A stretch of DNA of 49,996 nt, from contig DCIG01000069.1 of the NCBI GenBank assembly GCA_002315855.1, positions 1 through 49,996 on the forward strand. Direction: 5' to 3'. Both the position numbers and the translations under genes were made by a program. Of the stretch, positions 42,677-49,996 are shown piece by piece. Every line of letters begins with the position of its first letter. Positions within the stretch are counted from its first letter, which is position 1. The notes below the pieces were generated by a model. That model had not been told where the DNA came from, searched no databases, and saw nothing but the letters and a program-made list of their open reading frames with translations. The DNA comes from Lentisphaeria bacterium UBA1732. GTDB taxonomy: Bacteria > Verrucomicrobiota > Lentisphaeria > Victivallales > UBA1829.

Positions 42677-43996
42677 ATGACGAAATATTACGAAACAGAC
42701 CAAAATAAACCGGAAAATCTTTATAAGACTTTTTTGGTTGGGACATGTATTCCGCCGTCAACACTGAGTGAGGTTTCCGATGATTTGCAGGAATTGGCGG
42801 AGCTGGTGAAAACATTAAGAATCCCCGTCGTTGGAAAAATGACCGCGACCTTGAAAGCCGCAAATCCGAAATTCTATGTAGGAAGCGGAAAGGCGGAGGA
42901 AATCAGACTTGCAGCAGAAGAAGCCGGAGCAAATGTCGTGATCTTTGATGTTCAGCTTAGTCCGACGCAGCAGCGCAATCTGGAACGGCTTTTTCATGTG
43001 AAAGTCATTGACCGCCAGGAAGTGATTCTGGACATCTTTGCAGAACGTGCCCAAACGAGAGAAGCTGTTTTGCAGGTCGAATTGGCCCGGTATCAGTATT
43101 TCCTGCCCAGATTGACTGGTGCTTGGTCGCATTTGTCCCGTCAGAGAGGCGGTGTAACCGGTGCACGCGGCGGCGGTGAAAAGCAGATTGAATATGACCG
43201 TCGTCAATTGCGGGACCGGATCAGCGAACTTCAGAAAGAACTGGAAGAAGTCCGCAAACGCCGCGGGACACAGCGCAAAAGCAGAATTCGTGCGAATATC
43301 CCGAATGCGGCAATTACCGGCTATACAAATGCCGGAAAATCCACGCTGCTGAACTTGCTGACGGGGGCGGATGCCTTTGCGGCCGACCAGCTTTTTGCAA
43401 CATTGGACCCCACAACTCGTCAAATGGAACTGCCCGATAAATCAACGATGATTTTGACGGATACCGTTGGCTTTGTGCGAAGATTGCCTCATGCTCTCAT
43501 TGAGGCGTTTCGCTCAACCTTGGAAGAAGCTGTCCTGGCCGATTTCATTGTGTTGGTATTGGATGCTTCCAGTCCGTCCGTATTCTCTCATTTGGAAACC
43601 ACCTTGTCTGTCTTGAATGAATTGGGCGCTGACAGAAAGTCAATTCAAGTTGTGTGCAATAAGTGTGATTTGCTGACGGACCCGCTGACCAGAATCAAGC
43701 TGAAATCATCTCTGCCGGATGCTGTATTCGTATCATGCCGGACAGGGGAGGGGATTGATGCTCTGAAGCAGGCTCTGGCGGAACATTGCGGTCCGCGTCC
43801 CCGTATCATGCGATTGCATATCCCCGCAAATTACGCTGAAAAAATTGCCGCTCTTTTCTCAAATACTCGAATTTTGGAAAGTTCGTATTTGGAGGACGGT
43901 ACGTTTGAAGCAACGGCTGTGGTGCCGGAACGTGAATGTGCAGGATATGAGCAATTTCTCCTGCAGAATGATGAAACAAATAATCATGTACAATAA
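42677..43996 (+). CDS. hflX: Ribosome-associated GTPase HflX
   Basis: HflX splits stalled or idle ribosomes, notably under heat stress. The 439-residue protein has the HflX N-terminal domain (VGSGKAEEIRLA, VIFDVQLSPTQQRNLE, DRQEVILDIFAERA), the glycine-rich RGGGVTGARGGGEKQIE-type linker, and the GTPase with G1 GYTNAGKST (near 214), G3 DTVGFVRRLP and G4 NKCD. A C-terminal domain of about 60 residues follows. It lies 50 bp after pgsA and 30 bp before the coiled-coil gene, so it may be expressed with them. Confidence 0.96.
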   Translation: MTKYYETDQNKPENLYKTFLVGTCIPPSTLSEVSDDLQELAELVKTLRIPVVGKMTATLKAANPKFYVGSGKAEEIRLAAEEAGANVVIFDVQLSPTQQRNLERLFHVKVIDRQEVILDIFAERAQTREAVLQVELARYQYFLPRLTGAWSHLSRQRGGVTGARGGGEKQIEYDRRQLRDRISELQKELEEVRKRRGTQRKSRIRANIPNAAITGYTNAGKSTLLNLLTGADAFAADQLFATLDPTTRQMELPDKSTMILTDTVGFVRRLPHALIEAFRSTLEEAVLADFIVLVLDASSPSVFSHLETTLSVLNELGADRKSIQVVCNKCDLLTDPLTRIKLKSSLPDAVFVSCRTGEGIDALKQALAEHCGPRPRIMRLHIPANYAEKIAALFSNTRILESSYLEDGTFEATAVVPERECAGYEQFLLQNDETNNHVQ

Positions 43997-44026
43997 TATA
44001 ACAAACGCAATCATGGAGTACCAATT

Positions 44027-47008
44027 ATGAAGGTTCCAAGTAAACGTTTTCTTGCTGCAGCTGCTGCAGCTGTTTCTTTGCTTTTTTTGGCTGATTCGGG
44101 TTTTTCCCAGCAGACTTCGGCTGATCCGCTGAATATGCCGATTTCCGGTGATAACTGGGATATTTTCCGTATCGGAAGCGATGCTATTGACGAAGGCGAT
44201 AAAGCCTCCGATAAGAATGAATTTGAAACTGCTTTGGCATGGTATCGCCGTGCTTCCGCTGCTTTCCAGAAATTGCGCACCGATGACCCGAACTGGAATA
44301 AAAGCGTTGTGAATTATCGTATCAGCTTGACCAATCGCAAGATTGATTCAGCCGAACGGAAACTCAACGAACTGGATGTCGTGAAAGTCGCGGCGGTTAC
44401 GGCTGTGGCGAAGTCTGACAAGCCTTCCGAAACGAAGACGGTTACTGCTCAGGCCATCAATGAAACTGCCATTGCCGAACTCGCAAAACTTCGCAAGCAG
44501 ATTGAGACATTGACCGCGCAGCTTGCCGAAAACAAGGCCGCTCTTGAGACTGCTCAGAAGACGGCAAAAGATACGAATGCGAAACTGACCAAGGCCGAGA
44601 AAGATGCGGCGGACGCCAATGAAAAAAATCGTTCTTTGTCAAAAGAATTGGATACATTAAAAGGAAAGCCGTCTGCGGATAATAAACTTTCCGAAGTTGA
44701 AAAGAAACTGGCGGATGCAAACGGCGAGAATAAAAAATTGACGGCACAGATTTCTGACTTGCAGACCAAACTTTCAGATGCAAACAATAAGGTCGCCGCA
44801 AATCAGAAATCAATGGAAGATTTGAAGTCTGCCTCCGAATCTGCACAGAAACGTCTTGCAGACGTCCAGAAAACGGTGAATACGCTTCAGACTTCCTATA
44901 CGCAGACCAAGCAGTCTGAATCGAAACTTTTACAGCAAGTTTCTGATCTGAAGAAAGATGCCGCAGATTATCCTGCACTGAAGCAGAAAAACGAAGAGCA
45001 GGGAAAAGCTCTGGCTGAATCACAGAAGAAATCTGCCGATTTGCAGAAGGAACTTGGCGATTTGCGTGTTCAGCTTGATGAAATTAAAAAAGTTCAGGCT
45101 GCAAAACCTGAATCTTTGGAGAATGAACTTGCAAACGCTCGGAAAGAGCTCGAAACAACGAAAACAAAATTAAACGCGGCGGAAAGTAAATCGGTTGAAT
45201 TGACTCAACAGGTCGCAGATTTGAAAAACCTGTTGGAAAACGCTCAGAATATGGGCAATTCTGCTGAATTGACCCAGCAGGTCAAGGCTTTGAAAGATCA
45301 GCTCGAAAATATGCGCAAAGCGGCATTGAAAGAATCTGTGAAAATTGCGCAGGAGACATCTGGCACTCCCGTTGATGAAAATACTCTTCAGAAACTTATT
45401 GACGAGTTGGAACAGACCAAAAAGAATTTGTCTGAATCCGATTCTAAAGTGAAACAGCTGACCGCTGATAAAACTGCTTTGCAGGGAAAAGTTGACAGTC
45501 TGACGAAAGCTCAGGCAGATGCAAAAAAATCTTCCGGAGATTTGTCCAAAGAAGCCGAGACGAAGATTGCAAAGCTGACCATTGATAATGAAGCACTTCA
45601 GAACAAAGTGAATACATTGACAAAAGCTCAGGCTGAAGCCGAAAAAAATGTCAGTGCAGAAAATGCTGAGTTGACTGCTTCTCTTGCCAATGCAAAGAAA
45701 GAAATGGCTGATTTGCAGAAACAATTTGATGTGAAATTGGAAAAACTGGGAAAGGATAAGTCTGACCTTCAGAATAAAGTCGACAGTTTGACGAAAGCTC
45801 AGACGAATGCAAATGATGCCGTCGCAAAGGCGCAAAAAGAAGCTGAAACACAAATAATACAGCTGCGTGACGACAAAAAAGCATTGCAGGGTAAAATTGA
45901 CAGTTTGACCAAGGCTCAGGAAGATTCTGCCAAAAAGATTGAGGAGCAGAAAAAACAGCTCGCTGATGCTCAACTGAAAATTCAGTCTGCCGCTGGAAAA
46001 ACTCCGGAAGTCAAGAACGAAAGCAATGCTGAACTTGCCGCTTCTCTTCAACAGGCAAATCAGGATAAAACTCTTCTGACGGAAGAGCTTGCAAAGGTCC
46101 GTAAGGATTTGGTCTCCGCTCAGGCTCAGTTGGAAAAGATGAAAATTGAACAGGCCGCTGATCCTGAATTGCGCCGTCTCAATGACTCTTTATCCGATGT
46201 GAATGTCATCAATAAGCAGTTGACAAACGATCGTTCCAAGCTGGAAGAACAAATCGTTGAATTAACGGAAAAGAATGAATCTCTGACTGTCACCCTCACC
46301 GGGTTGCTTTCCAAACATGCTGATATGACTGCGAAAATTCAGCGTTTGGAAAGTGAATTGGAGCTTCGTCGAAAAGATCCGTCATCCGTTCAGAATACGA
46401 TGATTGCTGAAAAAGACGATACGATTAACACTCTGCTTCAGGAACGTTCTGATTTTGACAAAATGATTACGGATTTGACCGTGAAACTCAATGATGAACG
46501 TTCTTTGAACTCTCGTTACAGAAAGACCATGAATGCGGCAAAAACAGTCGCGGAAACGGCGATTACAGAAGCAACACGCCTTCGTAATGAGCTGATTGCC
46601 TATCGTAAAGATGATCCGAATCCGCGTCCGGAAGTCCCGAAAACTCTGGATACCATTCCTGAAGAAATTATGCCGTTGTTTGAATCAATCAATGAAACTG
46701 CCGCAACATCAGACGGGAAACTCGTTTCAACGCTTCCGATTGACAAACTCCGTTTTGAAGAAGCTATGAAATTGGCAAAACAAGCCGAAGAAGCGAAAGA
46801 TTTTACCGCCGCATTGTGGCAATATCTGATTGCCGTTGATGCCAATCCGGCTGATCCTGATTCCCGCATGTCTCTGGCACGTGTGCACATGATTTTGGAA
46901 CATGCCGATCAGGCTCTGAAAGCCTATGAAAAAGCGCTTCAGCTCGGCGCAAAACGCGATTTGTCTCTGGAAGACTTGATTAAAAGAGTCCAGTCTTCTG
47001 ATAAGTAA
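44027..47008 (+). CDS. Secreted or periplasmic coiled-coil protein with TPR-like ends
   Basis: I do not recognise a named family. The 993-residue protein has an N-terminal signal sequence (Ala-rich hydrophobic core, cleavage expected near residue 27), a first helical part (about 40-115) in which WYRRASAAFQKL resembles a TPR unit, a very long coiled coil (about 135-890) rich in Ala, Lys, Glu, Gln and Leu, and a C-terminal TPR-like part (about 905-980: AKQAEEAKDFTAALWQYLIA and ADQALKAYEKALQLG). Four copies of a motif like ALQGKVDSLTKAQ begin at residues 484, 523, 580 and 619. This points to a periplasmic or envelope-spanning scaffold. GGAG 8 nt upstream supports ATG 44027. It lies 27 bp before ybaB, in the place often held by dnaX. 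Confidence 0.85.
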   Translation: MKVPSKRFLAAAAAAVSLLFLADSGFSQQTSADPLNMPISGDNWDIFRIGSDAIDEGDKASDKNEFETALAWYRRASAAFQKLRTDDPNWNKSVVNYRISLTNRKIDSAERKLNELDVVKVAAVTAVAKSDKPSETKTVTAQAINETAIAELAKLRKQIETLTAQLAENKAALETAQKTAKDTNAKLTKAEKDAADANEKNRSLSKELDTLKGKPSADNKLSEVEKKLADANGENKKLTAQISDLQTKLSDANNKVAANQKSMEDLKSASESAQKRLADVQKTVNTLQTSYTQTKQSESKLLQQVSDLKKDAADYPALKQKNEEQGKALAESQKKSADLQKELGDLRVQLDEIKKVQAAKPESLENELANARKELETTKTKLNAAESKSVELTQQVADLKNLLENAQNMGNSAELTQQVKALKDQLENMRKAALKESVKIAQETSGTPVDENTLQKLIDELEQTKKNLSESDSKVKQLTADKTALQGKVDSLTKAQADAKKSSGDLSKEAETKIAKLTIDNEALQNKVNTLTKAQAEAEKNVSAENAELTASLANAKKEMADLQKQFDVKLEKLGKDKSDLQNKVDSLTKAQTNANDAVAKAQKEAETQIIQLRDDKKALQGKIDSLTKAQEDSAKKIEEQKKQLADAQLKIQSAAGKTPEVKNESNAELAASLQQANQDKTLLTEELAKVRKDLVSAQAQLEKMKIEQAADPELRRLNDSLSDVNVINKQLTNDRSKLEEQIVELTEKNESLTVTLTGLLSKHADMTAKIQRLESELELRRKDPSSVQNTMIAEKDDTINTLLQERSDFDKMITDLTVKLNDERSLNSRYRKTMNAAKTVAETAITEATRLRNELIAYRKDDPNPRPEVPKTLDTIPEEIMPLFESINETAATSDGKLVSTLPIDKLRFEEAMKLAKQAEEAKDFTAALWQYLIAVDANPADPDSRMSLARVHMILEHADQALKAYEKALQLGAKRDLSLEDLIKRVQSSDK

Positions 47009-47035
47009 TTCAATTTTTGAAAGGTAACATCTATT

Positions 47036-47344
47036 ATGTCCATGTTCGGTAATCTCGGCAATCTTGCCGGAATGATGAAAGATTTTCAGAACCTGAAACA
47101 AAAAGCGGAAGTAGTGAAACAAGAGCTTGCCGCTGCTGAATTTACGGCATCCAGTATCGATGGCTCCGTTCGCATTACCATGTCCGGTACTTGTGAAGTG
47201 AAAAAGGTAACCTATCTTGCTGTTGCTCCGTCTCAAGAAGCGGTTGCAGAGGCAATGAATGCCGCTTTGGCTTTGGTGAAGCAGGAAATTTCCAAAAAGA
47301 TTTCCGAAGCAACAGGCGGGATTCCCCTTCCTGGATTCTTTTGA
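47036..47344 (+). CDS. ybaB: YbaB/EbfC-family nucleoid-associated protein
   Basis: This 102-residue protein binds DNA as a small dimer and is commonly found just before recR. Typical features are the Gly/Met-rich start (MFGNLGNLAGMMKD), a long first helix, and the central VRITMSGTCEVKKV. It lies 18 bp upstream of recR, the conserved arrangement. Confidence 0.95.
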   Translation: MSMFGNLGNLAGMMKDFQNLKQKAEVVKQELAAAEFTASSIDGSVRITMSGTCEVKKVTYLAVAPSQEAVAEAMNAALALVKQEISKKISEATGGIPLPGFF

Positions 47345-47362
47345 TTTCAGCCGGAAACAGCA

Positions 47363-47986
47363 ATGTCTGTAAATTCGCTTCCGCAAACACTGAACGAACT
47401 GATTGAACTGCTGAAAAATCTTCCCGGTGTCGGGAAACGTTCAGCAGAGCGTCTTGCTCTTGCTGTTTACCAGTGGGATGATGGCAAACTGGATGCCCTT
47501 TCGGAAAACCTTGCATCGCTCCATACCAGAATACATGCTTGTCCTGTTTGCGGAAACCTTTCAGATGCAGAGAATAATGGAGAATGCAATATTTGTTCTT
47601 CTCCACTTCGTGATTCGTCGGTGATCTGTGTCGTCGAAGACATCGCACAGGTCAATTCGCTTGAAGCCGCCGGCGTTTTTAAGGGGGTGTACCATGTCCT
47701 GGGGGGACGTATCGCGCCTTTGGAAGGCAAGTTTCCCGAATCCATCGCGATCCCTCAGTTGGACGAACGAATCGCAAGGGGGACGGTTCGTGAATTGATC
47801 CTTGCATTAAGTCAGGATTTGGAAGGTCAGGCGACTGCCGTTTATTTGGCGGAACGTTTTCGCGGGCGCGGTTTGAAAATAACCGGGTTGGCACGTGGGT
47901 TGCCTGCCGGTTCAGACCTTACTTATGCGGATTCTGCCACTCTTGCTGTCGCTTTGAATGCCCGTATTTCTCTTGATGAGCCATAA
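47363..47986 (+). CDS. recR: Recombination protein RecR
   Basis: RecR acts with RecO (and RecF) to load RecA at gaps. The 207-residue protein has the helix-hairpin-helix NLPGVGKRSAERLAL, the four-Cys zinc finger (CPVCGNLSDAENNGECNIC), the TOPRIM domain starting ICVVEDIAQVNSLEAAG and the Walker-B-like end SDLTYADSATLAVAL. Length is normal. It closes the ybaB-recR pair; the expected dnaX is not adjacent and is replaced by the coiled-coil gene. Confidence 0.97.
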   Translation: MSVNSLPQTLNELIELLKNLPGVGKRSAERLALAVYQWDDGKLDALSENLASLHTRIHACPVCGNLSDAENNGECNICSSPLRDSSVICVVEDIAQVNSLEAAGVFKGVYHVLGGRIAPLEGKFPESIAIPQLDERIARGTVRELILALSQDLEGQATAVYLAERFRGRGLKITGLARGLPAGSDLTYADSATLAVALNARISLDEP

Positions 47987-48028
47987 TCATAAGAAACGCA
48001 TGAAAAAGCGGGGCAGGGGGGATAAATA

Positions 48029-48073
48029 TGATTGCACTCGAAATTGCATGAACTTGCAGTTCGGGTGCAATTC
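48029..48073. other. Long imperfect stem-loop after recR
   Basis: ATTGCACTCGAAATTGCA and the facing TGCAGTTCGGGTGCAAT pair with few mismatches around a loop of about 6-8 nt. No T-run follows in either direction. It may still act as a recR terminator or belong to a repeat family with no other copy in this window. Confidence 0.5.
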
Positions 48074-48126
48074 GCTTTCCCAATGAATGGCAATTGCCTT
48101 AAAAATCATAGGGCAGGGGAGAAAAA

Positions 48127-48154
48127 AGCCCTGCATTCTTGAGAAAACAGGGCT
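48127..48154 (-). terminator. Rho-independent terminator of waaA
   Basis: AGCCCTG (48127-48133) pairs perfectly with CAGGGCT (48148-48154); on the minus strand a run of six T follows. It lies 24 bp past the waaA stop. Confidence 0.88.
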
Positions 48155-48177
48155 TAAATAATTGGAATATATGATAT

Positions 48178-49449
48178 TTATTTTCGTAAATAGGATAATA
48201 TGCGCTCTGATGCGCCTTTGCTTTGAGCCATTGTTTCACTGGCAAGTTTTCCCATAGATGCTGCATAATCCGTATCCTGAATTAGACGGGCGAGGGCGCC
48301 TGTCAGTTCAGAATCGTTTTTGATGCGATAAACAGCGTGATTGCGGACAAGTAAATCCAGTGCCTGTCGAAAGTTCGTTAATTCACGGCCGCATACAATC
48401 GGCTTCCCCATAATCGCCGGTTCAATAATGTTTTGACCTTCTCGATTTCCTGCCAAAGTTTTGCCCATAATGACAATATCTGCCCCTTTAATCATGCGTC
48501 CCAGTTCACCTGTCGTATCTGCAAGCAGGACATCAAAATCCGTTTCAAGTCCGGAATGATTGCTGCGGCGGTGATAAGATAAATTCTTATCGTTCAGAAG
48601 TTTTTCAAGTTCATTTCCACGTTCGGCATGGCGGGGAACAAGTACAAGACGAATATACGGGAATTGCTTTTTCAATTCCACGAAAGAATTTAGAATAAGG
48701 TTTTCCTCAGGCTGGTGGGTGGAAGCCGCGATCAATGTCTTAATGTTTTTGGTTCCAAAGATTTCTGAAAAGTCAAAACCATTTCCTTGAGGCGGAATCT
48801 GATCAAATTTGATATTGCCGCAGACGATAACATTTTTTGAAATGGCAGGAGCAATTTCAAGCAGTCTGGTTCGGTCAAGTTCCGTTTGTGCGCATATTGT
48901 TTCAAAAGATGAGAGCAGGGGGGCGAAAATGAAACGGAAACGCCTGTATCCGGGGAAAGAATGGTCTGAAATGCGTGTATTTGCGAGTTTGAGACAAATC
49001 CCCCGCTTTTTTGCTGCAGTGATGAGCTCAGGCCAGAGTTCCGTCTCAAAAATGACAATCATGGATGGCTTCAAAAGATTCAAAACCCTCCGTACAATCA
49101 GAAAATAATCAAGCGGACAGAAGATGACCTTTACATTGGCAGGTGATTTCGTCCGGGCGATTTCCTGTGCTGTCGTTGTCGTTGTACTTAAAATAAACTT
49201 GCGATTTGGCTCAAGTTCACACCAGCGTTTCAGCAAGGAAAGAGTCAGATTCGTTTCGCCGACACTGACCGCATGAAGCCAGGTTGCACCTTGCCATTCG
49301 CGTAATTCGGCAATGCGTGATTTCGAGTAAATCCCGAAACGTTCCGAAAAAGTTTTTTTCCAGCCGCTTCGACGGATAAGTTTAATCAGCATATCCGGGA
49401 GGAATGCAAGAAATGCAAAAGGAAAAAGAAGATTATAAAGAAAACGCAT
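48178..49449 (-). CDS. waaA: 3-deoxy-D-manno-octulosonic acid transferase (Kdo transferase)
   Basis: WaaA/KdtA attaches Kdo to lipid A precursor at the inner membrane, joining lipid A to the LPS core. The 423-residue GT30 enzyme has an N-terminal membrane anchor, the block WLHAVSVGE with the catalytic-type Glu, STTTTTAQEIA, FETELWPELI and the C-terminal GT-B part with RHAERG and GQNIIEPAIMGKPIVCG. It shows that the organism makes LPS. GAAGG precedes the ATG at 49449. It is monocistronic, with its own promoter and terminator. Confidence 0.96.
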   Translation of the reverse strand: MRFLYNLLFPFAFLAFLPDMLIKLIRRSGWKKTFSERFGIYSKSRIAELREWQGATWLHAVSVGETNLTLSLLKRWCELEPNRKFILSTTTTTAQEIARTKSPANVKVIFCPLDYFLIVRRVLNLLKPSMIVIFETELWPELITAAKKRGICLKLANTRISDHSFPGYRRFRFIFAPLLSSFETICAQTELDRTRLLEIAPAISKNVIVCGNIKFDQIPPQGNGFDFSEIFGTKNIKTLIAASTHQPEENLILNSFVELKKQFPYIRLVLVPRHAERGNELEKLLNDKNLSYHRRSNHSGLETDFDVLLADTTGELGRMIKGADIVIMGKTLAGNREGQNIIEPAIMGKPIVCGRELTNFRQALDLLVRNHAVYRIKNDSELTGALARLIQDTDYAASMGKLASETMAQSKGASERILSYLRK

Positions 49450-49507
49450 AAAATGCCTTCATGGTAAAACGCTGTGATTGTGTTTGCCGGTAAAATCAGC
49501 ATTATAT

Positions 49508-49535
49508 ATTATACCACATAAAAACTTTTTTTCAA
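49508..49535 (-). promoter_or_regulatory. Predicted promoter of waaA
   Basis: On the minus strand TTGAAA (49535-49530), a 16-bp spacer and TATAAT (49513-49508) lie 59 bp upstream of the start. Just after the -10 region is GCTGATTTTACCGGC, which weakly resembles the start of a TIR element. Confidence 0.65.
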
Positions 49536-49964
49536 GTTTAGAAGATAAAACATTATTATTTTCATCTTGAATTTTGTAAAATCACTTCATGAAAGAATTC
49601 GTGAATAAAATCGTTTTAAAACTGGGATAGAATCAATGACGTATTTGCGTATGGTGTCAAAATTGCCCCCTGTTAGCGGCCTGATATGTGTTAATATAAC
49701 GTCGCATAATGTATATTATGTTAAATCAGATATAGTAGTGCAGGGTAGTCATGCACAATATATCATATTGATTATTATATTGTTATAAATATGTAAATAA
49801 TTATTGTTGATAACTTATTGATAAGTTTTCGCCGTTTTCAGAATAAATTCCACACCTGCATTTCTGACGTTTTTTCCGTAAAAATATTTTGGAGTGTTGG
49901 CTTGGGAGCAGGCGGCGTGATACGATAAAATGTTAAGAATGCTGTAAAAAACTGTGTTCTCGCA
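49536..49964. other. AT-rich non-coding region with small palindromes and DnaA-box-like sites
   Basis: No convincing gene is seen. It contains an inverted repeat CATAAT/ATTATG (49707-49722), another GTGCA/TGCAC (near 49738-49756), and two tandem sites on the minus strand, TTATCAATA and TTATCAACA, about 49805-49824, each one or two changes from a DnaA box. A 50-codon open frame at 49636-49788 has no good ribosome site. Confidence 0.45.
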
Positions 49965-49976
49965 CAGAGGAAAAAA

Positions 49977-49996
49977 ATGCCTCTTCGTCGGTTTGT
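49977..49996 (+). CDS. Probable start of a gene cut by the window edge
   Basis: ATG at 49977 is preceded 6 nt upstream by AGAGG (49966-49970) and opens the frame MPLRRFV up to the edge. A possible promoter TTGGCT-N18-TACGAT lies upstream. Too little is visible to name a product. Confidence 0.4.

Noticed and set aside
49636..49788. Fifty-codon open frame with a hydrophobic end in the last intergenic region
   Set aside because: No convincing ribosome site, AT-driven composition (run of Ile/Leu codons), so chance is likely; kept only as a note.
1..49996. tRNA, rRNA genes and CRISPR arrays
   Set aside because: No stretch with tRNA-like T-arm plus acceptor pairing, no rRNA-like sequence and no regularly spaced direct repeats were seen on reading both strands.

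Overview
The window looks like chromosomal DNA of a Gram-negative bacterium of moderate GC content. WaaA/KdtA, a phosphoethanolamine-transferase-like enzyme, a TolC-type channel and lipoprotein signals imply an outer membrane with LPS. The mix of a ParE/ParC pair of Bacteroidetes-like type, a secreted PL11 rhamnogalacturonan lyase, a prepilin peptidase and a CDC123-like ATP-grasp protein would fit a gut member of the PVC group (Lentisphaerae/Kiritimatiellae-like). That placement is an inference from gene types, not from a marker alignment. I see no rRNA, tRNA, CRISPR array, phage or complete insertion sequence.

Layout. 0.4-7.7 kb (+): a zinc/manganese-type ABC importer (lipoprotein, ATPase, permease, with overlapping ends), then topoisomerase IV parE-parC. 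7.8-9.2 kb (+): ahcY. 9.4-38 kb (-): gatB; gcvH-LOG protein; a CDC123/D123-family ATP-grasp gene; gltX-def-membrane protein; a TolC-type outer membrane protein; a close-packed six-gene set (oppD-like, a small membrane protein, mutL, nadE, prepilin peptidase, MATE); glgA-queA-uvrC; rhomboid; PL11 lyase; guaB; a large MFS transporter. 38.6-48 kb (+): phosphoethanolamine-transferase-like protein, rimO-pgsA, hflX, a 993-residue coiled-coil/TPR protein, ybaB-recR. 48.2-49.4 kb (-): waaA. The last 0.5 kb is AT-rich and non-coding until a probable gene start at the right edge.

The most unusual feature is a family of about 153-167 bp elements with 18-bp terminal inverted repeats (consensus GAGCTGATTTCAAAAGTC) and, in two copies, a 4-bp target duplication. 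Four full copies (139-291, 13365-13531, 34127-34291, 38368-38524) and several short or degenerate ones all lie in 5' leaders. For at least three full copies the element starts 3-29 bp after the -10 box of a promoter of the form TTGAWH-N16/17-TATATT. One copy supplies the stop codon of a membrane protein. No transposase is present, so this looks like a MITE- or REPIN-like family that enters transcripts of znuA, the PL11 lyase, the phosphoethanolamine-transferase-like gene and probably the CDC123-like gene.

Other points: the CDC123-like ATP-grasp protein is a bacterial homologue of a eukaryotic eIF2 assembly factor. NadE keeps its synthetase domain but has lost the lysine motif of its glutaminase domain. 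UvrC lacks about 100 residues between its UVR and endonuclease domains. The metal-importer ATPase carries its own His/Cys-rich tail.
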